Source: Conidiobolus incongruus B7586 (taxonomy: Eukaryota > Entomophthoromycota > Entomophthoromycetes > Entomophthorales > Conidiobolaceae). From it: a stretch of 18,669 nt of DNA. The position numbers and the translations under genes were made by a program. The stretch covers positions 1-18,669 of the forward strand of contig JNEM01010126.1 of the NCBI GenBank assembly GCA_000697335.1, read 5' to 3'. Below are positions 1 through 11,156 of this stretch, piece by piece. The first letter of the stretch is position 1. The number at the start of each line of letters is the position of its first letter. The notes below the pieces were generated by a model, which saw nothing but the letters and a program-made list of their open reading frames with translations, had not been told where the DNA came from and ran no database searches.

Positions 1-165
1 TATAAAATCAAAAATATATATATTTTAATTAATAACTAAAATAATTATATATATTAGATTACTTAAAACTATAATATATAATTAAGGTATATTATTTAAT
101 AATAAATAAATATATTTAGATATATTTAGTAAAATATTAGCAAAAATATTAACCTTTAATATTTA

Positions 166-1364
166 ACCAAGGTGAGTTATAAATTTGTGGGTTTTTGAGA
201 TAAGAGGATATATTTAACAATATATAACCATATCTTTTTTCCCTCTTTGTTATTATTTTATATAATATTTTACAGATATACTAAATTTTTTCTATTATTA
301 TTATTATGCTTAAATCCCTCTCTAAAAAAATTTATTTGTATATCAATCAATTTTATAAAAAAGATAAATTAACTTATGATATTGCTAGAATTACTAGTGT
401 TAGCTAGTTTATTATAGTTAAAGTTATTAAGAATAGCAATAAAAACATTTAAACCTAAACTTAAATATGTTAGAATTATAGATAAACATAATAAGAAGTA
501 TATTTGTAGGTTAGTTAATATAGGTAAATATAGTACTATTGTAGAAATACAACAGGAACTATAAGACTATACAAAAATATTAGTTAACACTGATACTATT
601 ATATATATTTTACATTAGCATAAATACCACTTACACTTTAAGAAAAAACACCCCCAACTAAAAAAATCCCATTGTAAAACTAGGTAAGAGTTTAAATATT
701 GTTACTAATGTTGAATTGAAATTAATTAGAGTAAGGTTATTTAATCTAATGAAACAAAAATATACTTTAGTAGATTTAATAAAAAAGCTAGATACTTTAG
801 AAAAGATGTAGAATTACTTTGTGACTATTATGTTAATTCTACTTAAAAATATAATGGTGGGTTAATTATTCTTTAGGGATATATATTATCTTTAGGTATA
901 AGGTATCTTTATAAAGTTAATAGGGGAATTAATACTGAGATATACTAAAGTATTCTAAATAATAAATTAAAAAAACTATTGAATAATATAGGTTAAATAA
1001 ATCTAATGTTATTTTCCAGCAAGATAATACCTTTTACTATACTATAACTTTTACTACTAAATAACTTAAAAATAACAAAATAATAGTTATAAAATGGTTT
1101 CTTTAATTTTTTAACTTTAATCTAATTAAATACTTTTAAGATTAGTTAAAAAAAGCTATTAAAGTTTTCCCCCTAATAAAAAATTTAGATTAACTTTAAA
1201 AATATATTTAAGAAGTATAGAATAAGATTAACCTTTTTTAGTATAAGAAGTTAGTTAATTCTATACCAAATAAACTTAAAGAAGTTAAAAAAGCTAAAGA
1301 TAAATATATTAAGTTTTAATTTTTTTTATTATCAAAAACCTATAAATTTATTATTTACTTTAGG
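166..1364 (+). mobile_element. Degraded Tc1-type (DD34E) DNA transposon
   Basis: Element of about 1.2 kb with terminal inverted repeats and TA on both sides (164-165 and 1365-1366). The left end begins ACCAAGGTGAG and runs through TATAAATTTGTGGGTTTTTGA to about 200. The reverse complement of the right end (about 1330-1364) reads CCTAAAGTAAATAATAAATT and then TATAGGTTTTTGATAA. The two agree closely apart from transitions and small indels. Between them lies a transposase reading frame of about 338 codons, the usual Tc1 size. The element is dead: many stops, and at least one frame change near 1000. Exact ends are good to a few bases. As a plain cut-and-paste transposon, its stops are mostly explained by C-to-T or G-to-A change at Gln and Trp codons. 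Confidence 0.85.
306..1319 (+). pseudogene. Tc1 transposase, degraded
   Basis: This is the remnant of the enzyme that would cut and paste the Tc1 element. It starts at an ATG (306) reading MLKSLSKKIYLYINQF. Next comes a helix-turn-helix-like stretch, LTYDIARITSVS, then a stop where Tc1 proteins usually have Gln or Lys, then IIVKVIKN (about 372-440). The first catalytic Asp is probably GAC at 823-825, in LCDYYVNS, matching the family FSDES block. The second is GAT at 1023-1025 in VIFQQDN. The third acid should lie 34 residues on, in FNFNLIKYF (family PDLNPIE); there it reads Lys, as expected from GAA to AAA. The C-terminal end NSIPNKLKEVKKAKDKYIKF matches the family tail ESMPRRI..VIKAKGG.TKY. 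Both frame and catalytic site are broken, so no active product is expected. Confidence 0.85.
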
Positions 1365-1485
1365 TAAAATTTAAGAGTTTATATTTTAACCAATTAATAA
1401 CTAAATATTATTATTTAATGATATATATATAACTAATAAATATAATAAATTTTAATTATTTAATTTAAGTTTATTTTATTAAATA

Positions 1486-2737
1486 TTAATCAAGTTATTA
1501 GTAAAAATGTAAGTGTTTTTGATTTTATAACTCACTTTTACAAGTTAATGTATATATATAATAATTTCTTTATTAAAAAATTAATTTTTTAAAATTGATT
1601 GTTTAATTTAATTATATTTAAATTAAATAATAATGATTAAAGTTTTTTATTTTAATATCTATAAAACTTAACTATAAACCCTCTAAAATTATTTAAAATT
1701 TACAAGCAACTTTTAATAATGAAGTATTATCTAAATCAACAATTTATTACTAGGTAAATCACTTTAAAGCTAAGAAAGAAACTATCTAAAACCTGTTAAA
1801 ATCTAAAAAACCAACTTCAATTATTAATTTTTAATTATTAATAGAGTGAAAAAATATATTAAAAAGTACCTTTTTATTTCAGCTAGAGAATTATCTAAGC
1901 ACTTTAATATTAGTTTTAAAAGTATTGTATATATATTAAAGTTTAAACTCAAATTAATAAATAAAAATATAAAATAGGTATCTTATAATTTAACTAGAGC
2001 TTAAAAAAAGCTAGAGTAGCTATTACTAAACAAAACTTACTAAAATATTACTAGAAGCTTAAACTTTTACAGCAAATAATTACAATTAATAAATCTTAAA
2101 TCTATATGTATAATCCTTTACTAAAACACAAATCAAGATATTAGATTATGCCAAATCAACCCCTTTTACAAATCCCTTTAAATAAGCATTTTGTTAATAA
2201 GTAAATATTAACTATTATAATGTATTATAATAGTATATACTATTTTTATTTAGTTCCTGAAGGAAAATTAATTAATAGTAAACTTTATATTTTTTTTAAA
2301 TGAAAGTATTTCTAATTGGTGTTTTTAATATAATTTGAGAAAACCTATTATTTTGCATGATAATTATAAAATTCATAAATTTAAAGCTGTAAAAAACTTT
2401 CTAATTAAAAATAACTGGAAAAAACTACTACATCTAGTATATTCTTTAGATTATAACCTATATAATTATAATTACTTTAGGTAATTAAAAAACCTACTTG
2501 CAAGAAAGAAAATTTCTACAAAAAAATTTAATTAGTTTGTGAAACATTAAATTTCAGTCTTTAATAAAAAGAACTATTTTTTAAGTATTAGATTTTTGTT
2601 AAGAGTATGGTAAAAAGTTATTAATAATAAAAGAAACTATTAAATTTATATTATATATTTATTTTTATATATTATATATTAAAATATTTATTTATTTTCA
2701 ATTGCAAAAAATTCCCATTATTAAAAATACAGAGTAA
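1486..2737 (+). mobile_element. Degraded mariner-type element, copy 2
   Basis: From about 1553 onward it matches copy 3 closely and without rearrangement. The 3' terminal repeat (TTACTCTG on the minus strand, then TTTTTAATAATGGGAATTTT) ends at 2737, followed by a TA. The 5' end is less clear: TA at 1484-1485 followed by TTAATCAAG fits the family's TA|TTA start, but the first 60 bases align poorly. The transposase remnant runs from about 1633 to 2613 and is full of stops. Catalytic site: first Asp now AAT at 2098-2100, second still GAT at 2359-2361, third AAT at 2464-2466. Each loss is a G-to-A transition. Plain DNA transposon, dead. Confidence 0.8.
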
Positions 2738-2831
2738 TAATACAAAGAAATATTAATCCTATATTATATATTAAAATGTTTATTTTTTATCTATCACAAA
2801 AAATTCCCATTATTTATATTATAGAGTAATA
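2738..2831 (+). mobile_element. Orphan mariner 3' end behind copy 2
   Basis: Directly after copy 2 the last part of the same element recurs: AAAGAAATATTAATCC, then TATATTATATATTAAAATG, then CACAAAAAATTCCCATTATT and a terminal AGAGTAATA at 2823-2831. It matches the segment 2627-2739 of copy 2, beginning in the 3' untranslated part just after the transposase stop. It is either a tandem duplication of the element's end or the downstream stub of an older copy into which copy 2 jumped. Confidence 0.7.
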
Positions 2832-3619
2832 ATAATATCATTGAATTTAAAAGCATATTACCAATAATAAAATATTTTATAAATATATAATTTGATTATT
2901 CAAAATTATTTTACAAATTTCAATATATAATATTATTTCATAGTATAATATTAAGAGGAATAATATCAAATATTAATAAAATATAGATTTTTAAAAATAA
3001 TTATAAATATATTATCTTTAATATTGAATTAATATTAAAAAAAAATAACTCCTAAAATTTTTTATATATAGTAATATATATAAATTATAAAATATTCTTA
3101 TGAATAATTTAAATAAGTTAATATATGAATCAATTCATTAAATTTATTTATTATTTAAAAATTTGATGCCTTAGTAAAATCAATATACATTTTTAATTTA
3201 TACTGAGTAATTCTCTAGAATTGAATGTCAATAGAAAACTGATCCTCTTGAGGAATATCTTCCAATATATCTACCATATAAGTGTTATATTGTGAATATT
3301 TATTTGGGTTAAAAATATACCTTAATTTGTTAAATTTGATATATATTTCAACTTTACAAAAAAATTATAATAAATTTAGAAATTATGAAAAATGACACAC
3401 TTCAATATAAAGTATATTAACTCAATTATTTCCATTAATATTAATTTATCTTTAGTATTAGCAATTTTATCACTTGACAATTAAAAATGCATTGAATATA
3501 ACTTACTTGTTAAATTTTCAATTTATTTAATATCATTCATATGAAATTAAATAATATTTTCAAAATCATTTAATTATTCAATTTACACAAAATAAATTTT
3601 CTTAATTTATAATATGGCT
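2832..3619. other. AT-rich stretch without recognisable gene
   Basis: About 790 bases of AT-rich DNA with stops in all frames. The part around 3170-3310 is slightly less AT-rich (for example GATCCTCTTGAGGAATATC) but shows no open frame or family I recognise. Confidence 0.6.
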
Positions 3620-3910
3620 GGATCCAAATTTTTGCAGAAATTTCAGATGAAAAGCATAACATTTTCGTATTGCAAGTAAACGAATAAAAGAATATTTAGT
3701 TATAAGACAAACATAATAAACCATGTATTGAAATTTCTCAAAATGATAATAAAGCTATAAATCAATAAATTAAACTATTTGCTATGTCTTTATATCCATT
3801 TTTAGTTACATTAATATGTTTTATGGATATTAGGTATCAAATCATTAAATAAGTTAAATTTCTTCCATTTAAAAACTGATCCACTGATACACTATTTTAT
3901 CAATATTCAA
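3620..3910 (+). repeat. Dispersed direct repeat R1, copy A
   Basis: Begins GGATCCAAATTTTTGCAGAA and ends TCAATATTCAA. It aligns along its whole length, with transitions and small indels, to 6066-6340 in the same orientation. Shared landmarks include AATAAAAG, AAGACAAACATAATAAA against AAGGCAAATATAATAAA, ATGTATT, and ATCAATAAATTAAACTATTTG against ATCAATTGGGCTATTTG. It has no coding potential; the family is unknown and it is probably a fragment of a larger interspersed repeat. Confidence 0.7.
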
Positions 3911-4093
3911 AAAAATTACTATATTACAATTCAATTAAAATTGGCTATTATGTATTATTTTTATATATGCATTAAAATATATAAATTATTATTATCAAGC
4001 AAAAAGGATATTTATATTTCATTAAATACAATCTTAGTTTAAAATATTGAAATAAAACAAAAAAAGTTAAGAATTTAAACTAATATTATATTA

Positions 4094-5378
4094 TTACCTT
4101 AAATTTAAAGTAATGGGATATTTTTTAATTTTTGATTTTTCAAACATATTATTAGTTTGAAATAAATAAATATATACAAAGTTAATAGGAAATTATATAT
4201 TTTTAATATATATATATATATATGTATAATAATTTCTTTATTAAAAAATTAATTTTTTAAAATTGATTGTTTAATTTAATTATGTTTAAACTAAATAATA
4301 ATGATTAAAAGTCTTTTATTTTAGTATCTATAAAATTTAACCATAAGCCTTTTAAAATTATTTAAAATTTACAAGCAACTTTAGTAATAGAGTATTATCT
4401 AAATTAATAATATATTACTAAGTAAATTATTTTAAGGTTAAGAGAGAAACTATTTAAAACTTATTAAAATTTAAAAGATTAACTTTAACTATTATTTTTT
4501 CAATTATTAATAGAGTGAAAAGATATATTAAAAAGTATTTTTTTATTTCAGTTAAAAAATTATTTAAGTATTTTAATATTAGTTTTAAAAGTATTTTATA
4601 TATATATTAAAGTTTAAACTTAAATTAATAAATAAAAATATAAAATAAGTACCTTATAATTTAACTAAAGCTTAAAGAAAAGTTAAAGTAGTTATTATTA
4701 AATAAAACTTATTAAAATATTACTAGAAGCTTAAACTTTTACAATAAATAGTTATAATTGATGAATCTTAAATTTTTATATATAATTTTTTATTAAAACA
4801 TAAATCAAGATGTTAGATTAAGTTAAATTAACCCCCTCTATAAATCCTTTTAAATAAATATTTTGTTAATAAGTGAATATTAATCATTATAATAGATTAT
4901 AATGGTATATACTACTCTTATTTAGTTTTTGAAGGAAAATTAATTAATAGTAAACTTTATATTGCTTTTTTAAATAGAAGTATTTTTAATTAGTGTTCTT
5001 AATATAATTTGAGAAAACTTATTATTTTACATGATAATTGTAAAATATATAAATTTAAAGCTATAAAAAAATTTCTAATTAAAAATAACTTGAAGAAACT
5101 ACTACATCTAGTATACTCTTTAGATTATAACCTATGTAATTATAATTGCTTTAGGTAATTAAAAAACCAGCTTAAAGGAATGAAAATTTCTATAGGAAAA
5201 TTTAATTAGTTTGTAAAACATTAAATTTTAGTCTTTAATAAAAAGAATTATTTTCTAAGTATTAGATCTTTGCTAAAAATATAGCAAAAAGTTATTGGTA
5301 ATAAAGAAAACTATTAAATTTATATTATATATTTATTTTTAATCACAAAAAATTCTCATTATTAAAAATACAGAGTAA
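4094..5378 (+). mobile_element. Full-length degraded mariner-type element, copy 3
   Basis: Element of 1285 bp flanked by TA (4092-4093 and 5379-5380), the mariner target-site duplication. The terminal inverted repeats are about 33 bp: left TTACCTTAAATTTAAAGTAA then TGGGATATTTTTT; right, on the minus strand, TTACTCTGTATTTTTAATAA then TGAGAATTTTTT. This is the most complete and best-bounded member of the group and was used to place the ends of the others. The internal transposase is degraded. It is very close to copy 2 (same end sequence, long identical runs), so the two belong to one subfamily and one burst of movement. Confidence 0.88.
4302..5284 (+). pseudogene. Mariner transposase (copy 3), degraded
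   Basis: Remnant of a DD34D transposase, the enzyme that excises and reinserts the element at TA. The span is about 327 codons, near the family's usual 340. The first catalytic Asp lies in the block reading IDES (GAT, 4760-4762). The second is GAT at 5033-5035, in a block corresponding to YDNCKIH in copy 6. The third should be at 5138-5140, exactly 35 codons on, but reads AAT (Asn). The C-terminal end matches copy 6 (NKKN, then RSL) with the stop at 5282-5284. Many in-frame stops are present, so no product is expected. N-terminal DNA-binding helices are not readable. Confidence 0.8.
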
Positions 5379-5489
5379 TACATTTAATATATCATTAATT
5401 TTATTTTTATTTATAAAAAATTCATTTAATATAATTTATAAAATATTTTAATATTTAAAATTATTTCTTAATGTTAATATAATAATAAT

Positions 5490-5821
5490 GTGGATCTACT
5501 GATTGCTAATAGAATGTTAATAATAGATAGGGAAGCGGCTTATTTATTGGCCTGTTTGGCAGTTTAGGTTAGAGTGTTTTATTAGGGTTTGTTAAGGGTT
5601 TAATGGGCTTTACAGAAGACCAGAGGTGATGATAGTAATGCATCCTGACAGCGGTTTTTTTATAGACCAATTGTCTGCTGCAGGTAGTGTAAAGAAGTGC
5701 ATTGGGTTGCTAGAAGAATTAGACTTTGAAGTGGTGTGATAGGTCTTCTTGGGTTAAAACTTCATAAGGTAATAGATCGCGAGATGAAGTTGGTCAAGCG
5801 GGTTACTATCTATGTAACCAC
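5490..5821. repeat. GC-richer 332-bp segment with TGTGG/CCACA ends (solo LTR or small DNA element)
   Basis: An abrupt 332-bp segment of clearly higher GC than both flanks. It opens (T)GTGGATCTAC and closes GTAACCAC(A), giving short inverted ends. The same nine bases, AATAATAAT, stand directly before and after it (5481-5489 and 5822-5830), but because they are a trinucleotide run the true target-site length cannot be decided. No frame is open along its length. TG...CA ends and size fit a solo long terminal repeat of a retroelement; a non-autonomous DNA transposon is the alternative. It was probably too short, or too rare, to be attacked by the process that made the surroundings AT-rich. Confidence 0.5.
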
Positions 5822-6065
5822 AATAATAATAGTATTTATATTAATTAAATACTTGTGATTTTAGAAAAATATATGAAATATAAGGAAAAATTAAAATAAC
5901 ATCAAAAATATATAAATATAATAATAATTTCAAATCATCACAATTAAACAGTTATATTAGCTTAAAATCAGAATTTTTTGATAAATAAATTCAAAAATAA
6001 TACGAGTATAATTGGAATACTGAAATTATTAGAATCTCAATAATATTATCATTAATAATACGAGC

Positions 6066-6340
6066 GGATCCGAATTTTTACAGAAATTTTCAAAATAATA
6101 ATAATGACAAATTGCTAACAAATAAATAAAAGGAAATTTAATAATAAGGCAAATATAATAAAAAATGTATTCGAATTATTCCAGATGTTAATAAAACTAA
6201 ATAGTAATCAATTGGGCTATTTGTTTTATTTATTAAGTTATGTTAATATAATTTAGTAGATCTATAAAAAATCAAATTTTATAAATTTTTTTCAATTAAA
6301 AATGTTTGGTTGATAATGAATTTTAAATGTTAATATTCAA
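6066..6340 (+). repeat. Dispersed direct repeat R1, copy B
   Basis: Second copy of R1, beginning GGATCCGAATTTTTACAGAA and ending TTAATATTCAA, in the same orientation as 3620-3910. The differences from copy A are mixed; many, but not all, are transitions. No gene. Confidence 0.7.
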
Positions 6341-7386
6341 TATATAATTAAAAATTATTATCCAATTTGAGTTAATTGAATAATATTATATATTTAAAAT
6401 TACATTAAATTATTTTATTTGAATATACCTTACAAAACTGTTTTGATTCTTTGAAATTTATTTTTTTATAATTTATAATATTTATTTTTTTTTAATTTTA
6501 ATTTTAGATATATTTTTACCATTCCTTTAGTTTTTAATTGATCAAAAAACAATATAATAATTATTAAAATTAAAAGTTATTTGATTAAAAGTTATTTTTT
6601 AATATCTTAAGATTTGATTAATAATTGATATTGTAAAAATCAATAACTAAAATAGATATATATTTTTAATAATTAAATATTAATATTATAATATTAATAG
6701 TAAATTCTCAAAAGTTTGATATAAATTTTAATTATTATAAAATAAAATTAAAAGTTAAAAATTGAAAATTATATTATTTAATTTAAGATTTTATGGATTT
6801 TAATTAAAGAATATAAAATTTTAGCTTATTTAAATAAGTATTATTATAAATAATATTGAATAGATAAAGGTAGTGGTAATAATACCAATATAGTATAAAG
6901 GAAGACTTAATATAAATATAATATGGTTTTTAATATGATATTAATAATAAAGCAAAATAATATAAATTTAAACAAAATTTAATTAATTTGTATAGACAAT
7001 AAGCTAATATAAATATATTAGGCTTTATATTAGGTAGTTCTTATATATTATAATATTGACAAAATATAATCCTAATTTTAAAAATAATAGAAAAGCTAAA
7101 AATATAATAAGACTTAAGAGGGCAAAGAAAAACCAAGATTATTAAATAATTCAATGTTATTTATAAGGTTAATTTAAACTTAAAAGGATAAATTAACTGA
7201 TTAATTCAAAGTTAATTAAATTAAATTATAAATGAAATGTTTATAAGATTTTTGAAAACTAAACTTTTAAAAAAATATATATCAAATTTAATATTAATAA
7301 TATATTATATTGTTTATTTCATATTAAGTTATTTTTTTATATATAAAATAGTACTATTTGAATAAAAGTTTTATCAATATATATTA
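6341..7386. other. AT-rich stretch without recognisable gene
   Basis: About 1 kb with dense stops in all frames. The part at 6850-7140 has a less random look (for example AGGTAGTGGTAATAATACC and GACTTAAGAGGGCAAAG) and may be a heavily degraded transposon, but I could not match it to a family. Confidence 0.5.
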
Positions 7387-9979
7387 TATTAGTATATTAA
7401 TTAATTTATTCAATATATATTAAATATCATCTAATTAAAGGTATTATAAAAGAAAATATAAATATATATTAATTCAATGACAAAAAAGATTTAAAATCAT
7501 AACGTATTATTGTTTTTTTAAATTAAGTCTTAGTTGGAGAGAATTATAAGTAATATTAATCTCTGAGTTATTATAATTCTTTATATTTAATAACCCAAAT
7601 AAAATTAAAATTAATTAATCTCAAAATAAATCATTTAGAAAAAATTATTATGATTAGTAACAAATATATATCTTTCTTATTAAATAATAAGCAAATTCAA
7701 TATATATTTATAGAAAAATATGAAATCTCTTATTATATTAATATCAAATTCTTATAATCCCCCAAATTATATTAAATAACCAGATTTTTAATAGCAAAAT
7801 AATAAAATAACTGATTAATTAAATTTTTCACCAAAAACAAGAAAAATAATATATATTGCCATGACAAAGTTATAAATATAATTAATATTCATAATATATT
7901 ATAATCATATATATTAGAGCTAAAATAAAATCATTAATGATATAATATATATATATTATATAATTTAATATATTTTTAAATGAAAATTAATTTAATAATA
8001 ATTATATAAACAATATAGATCATAACTAAAAACAAAGGGTTTAATATTAAATAATAATAAGAAACAAACTTTCAATTCTTATTTATAATATAATTAATAG
8101 AATAAAATAAATTATTAAGTTAAATTAGCTTATTTTATAAATTCCAATATATTAATATTAATTATTATAAAAAGTTACAAAAATATTTTATTATCTTAAT
8201 TAGTTCTTAAAAGTTAATCTTTTAATAAGTAAGTTTTCTAACTCTAACTATATAATAATTGATAATTGATTTTTTAATATATTAATATAAAAATTAAAAA
8301 ATATCAAATTTTTTAATTTCTGATTTTTCAAATATATTATATATTTTGAAAATTTATATATATATATAATATATAGGAAAATAAATATTTTCAAACTATA
8401 TATATTCAATTTTAATTATTTTTTTTATCAAAGTATTTTAAATTTAAAATTTATATTTAAATTTAATCATATTTAAATTAAATAGTGATTATCAAAAGGA
8501 TTTTGTTTTTATATCTTTCAAACTTAACTATAAACCTTTTAAAATCATTTAAAGCTTGTAAATAATTTATAAAATAGTGTTTTATCTAAAACTACCATAT
8601 ATCACTGAATATGTGATATTAAAGCTAAAAAAGATATTATTTAAAATTTATTAAAATTAAAAAAACTAATTTTATTATTATTCTTTCACTTACTAATTAA
8701 ATAAAGAGATATATTAAAAAATACCATTTTATTTCAATTAAACTATTATTAAAATAATTTAATATTAATTATATAAGCATATTATATTTGTTTAAGTTTA
8801 AACTTAAATTAATTAATAAAAATATAAAATAGATATCTTATAATTTAACAAAAGCTTGAAAAAATTTAAATAGCTATAGTTAAACTAAACTTATTAAGAT
8901 ATAACCAAAAACAAAGGTTTTTATAATAGATATATATAATTGATAAATCTAAAGTTTTTTTTATATAATTCTTTACTCAAAAATAAAACAAGATAGTAGG
9001 TTAAGTTAAATTAATCCCCTTTATAAATTCTAATGAATAAATATTTTAAATAAAAAATAAATGTTAATTATTTTAAAAGATTATAATAATATATAGTTTT
9101 TTTATTTAATATCTTAAGGAAAATCAATTAATAATTAGTTATATATTATTTTTTTTAAATAAAACAATTTTGAAATAGTGTTTTTAATATAAATTAGGAT
9201 ATCTATTATTTTGTATAATAATTATAAAATATATAAAGTTAAAGCTATAAAAAATTTTTATATAAAAAAAACTAGACAAAGCTATTATATCTAGTATACT
9301 CACTTAATTATAACCTATGTCATTATAATTGTTTTAATTAATTAAAAAATTAGCTTTTAGGAAAAAAATTCCTGCAAACAAATTAAATTAGTTTGTAAAA
9401 CATTAAATATCAGTACTTAATAAAAAGAACTATTTTTTAAGTATTAAAAGCTTATCAAAAGTATTGAAAAGAGTTATTAATAATAAAATAGGCTATTAAT
9501 TTTATATTATTTATTAAATTTTATATATTATTTATTAATCTATTTATTTAATTTTAATTTTAAAATTATGCCATTACTTCATTTCTGCACTAATAAATTA
9601 AATATAAGCATTATTCTGAATAATAGTTACAAAATATAAAAATTAAAATGATAAAAGAGTCTTTGAATTAAAATAAATACAAAGATATTTTATCTAACAG
9701 ATTTATTATATTATAACTCATATGAAAATAGTTTTTTCAAATTAGTTTGAAAAATACTTGTAAAAAATTTATATAAATAAATTTAATTATATTGAGAAAT
9801 ATCAAGTATAGTCCTTAATGAAAAAATATTGTTGAAGTATAAAGTTTATAAAGAATATAGTAAAAAAGTTATTGATATTAAAAATGGTATTAATTTCATG
9901 TTATTAACTTTTATATATAATTTATATTAATTAATATTTAATTTTAAAAATATGTCATTAATTCATTTCGATATTAATA
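7387..9979 (+). mobile_element. Old mariner-type element, copy 5, split by copy 4
   Basis: The 3' part (9594-9979) matches the transposase C-terminal region and 3' end of copy 4: ATTATTCTGAATAATAGTTA against ATTATTTTGTATAATAATTA, and the end TCATTAATTCATTTCGATATTAATA against CCATTACTTCATTTCTGCACTAATA, compared in pieces. The 5' part (about 7387-8281) matches the first two thirds: AGATCATAACTAAAAACAAA at 8017 corresponds to AGATATAACCAAAAACAAA in copy 4, and TTAAGTTAAATTAG to TTAAGTTAAATTAA. The two parts total about 1.28 kb, the length of copy 3. The 5' boundary (TATTAGTATATTAATTAATT) is approximate. It is more divergent than the other copies and so older than copy 4. Confidence 0.75.
8282..9593 (+). 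mobile_element. Mariner-type element, copy 4, nested in copy 5
   Basis: Element of 1312 bp with TA on both sides (8280-8281 and 9594-9595). The left end TTAATATAAAAATTAAAAAA aligns base for base, without gaps, with the left end of copy 3. The right end, minus strand, reads TTAGTGCAGAAATG. The flanks 8271-8281 and 9596-9600 are contiguous in copy 6 (TTCTCAATATAAATTA on its coding strand), so the insertion site is in the transposase region of copy 5. The internal transposase remnant runs from about 8480 to 9480. The first Asp (IDK block near 8940) is kept, the second is now AAT, and the third is also lost. Its 3' terminal sequence places it with copies 5 and 6 in a second subfamily. Confidence 0.85.
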
Positions 9980-11156
9980 ATAAAACTATTCTCTAAATGG
10001 TAAATATTCTCTATAAAGTTAATAATAAGGTTATAATAGTCAAAGCAAGCAAAATTTCATTTAAACTAAAATATAGTAAACTATATTATATTATACGTGT
10101 TTGTATAAAAAATCACAACTCAGATCTATCATTTAAAATAATATCTAAACAATGTGAAAACTATAAACAATATTATAATATTCAATTCAAATATAGTTTT
10201 ATTAATCATAGATAATATTTGAAAAACTGAAATATAATAATATAGAGTTAAATTAGTAATAATAGGCTCTTTAAATATATAGTCAATTAGAGACTCAATA
10301 TTACTGGAATTGCGATTTAATTTTGAATTTATTAAACAGTATTTTTCTAGCTATAATATTATGTTTTATTTATTATTATATTAATCAATAATAAATATAT
10401 ATTACTAAGAAATAATTACATTTTTTAACAAAATAATATTATTGAGTTGAATTTTGAATTTATTTTGGTTTTTTTATTCATAAAATAATGATTGTATTGA
10501 TCATTGAAATATCTATTTTACTATATGATATATATTTTTTTTATTAAAATTTTTCTAAATTTTCATATTTTAATGTAATTGAAAATTATAAATTAACAGG
10601 AATATATAAGAATGACTCATATTAAAAAATTTAAAAATTAGCTATTAATAGCTCATTGTATATAATTTATCCTTTTTCTATAACATTACCATATATGAAT
10701 AATTTAATAAAATCTCATTTAATAGATCCAAATTCTCTGTACCGGTTAGTGAAACTTCTATTTCAGAATATAATATCAGATTAATTATCAACTATTAAGA
10801 TGGAATTTAAATTGGTAATTAAAGTTTAATATGTTGGTTATGTAAAACATGTTATTAAATTAACCTGTATCTGTCTACTATATTTAAGAATTATAAAGCT
10901 TCAGAGCTTAAAAATATTCATGTTACAAATACTATATGAAAAACAGAGATTATGAATATAAATATATTAATAAACTTTTTTTTCAAATATTAAATTATTA
11001 ATAAAAAAAGCTTCATGAAAAATTCAAGTTGATATAATGGGCTTCGAATTGATATCAGTAAATTAAATGTAATTGATTATATAAAAACCAAAATAAACTA
11101 TTTAATATTGGAGACTAGCAAATAGAATTATGGTTTATTAAATATTATAGATTGAT
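9980..11156. other. AT-rich stretch without convincing gene
   Basis: About 1.2 kb between the nested mariners and the first secreted-protein gene. A 72-codon ATG frame at 9997-10215 is the only open stretch. It is rich in Lys, Asn, Ile and Tyr, as any AT-rich frame would be, and shows no signal or motif. No RNA gene is visible. The sequence becomes slightly less AT-rich after about 10720. Confidence 0.5.

Noticed and set aside
1-163. Search for the lost 5' end of an older mariner before the Tc1 element
   Set aside because: Weak similarity such as AAATAAATATAT is expected in AT-rich DNA; nothing here can be supported.
1510-1541. Second inverted match to GTGAGTTATAAA of the Tc1 left end
   Set aside because: Only about 12 bases agree, whereas 1330-1364 matches the left end over about 35 bases and closes the element just after the transposase stop with a TA.
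9997-10215. 72-codon ATG frame on the plus strand
   Set aside because: At roughly 80% AT about one codon in ten is a stop, so one frame of this length in the window is near chance expectation (my rough estimate). It has AT-driven composition and no motif.
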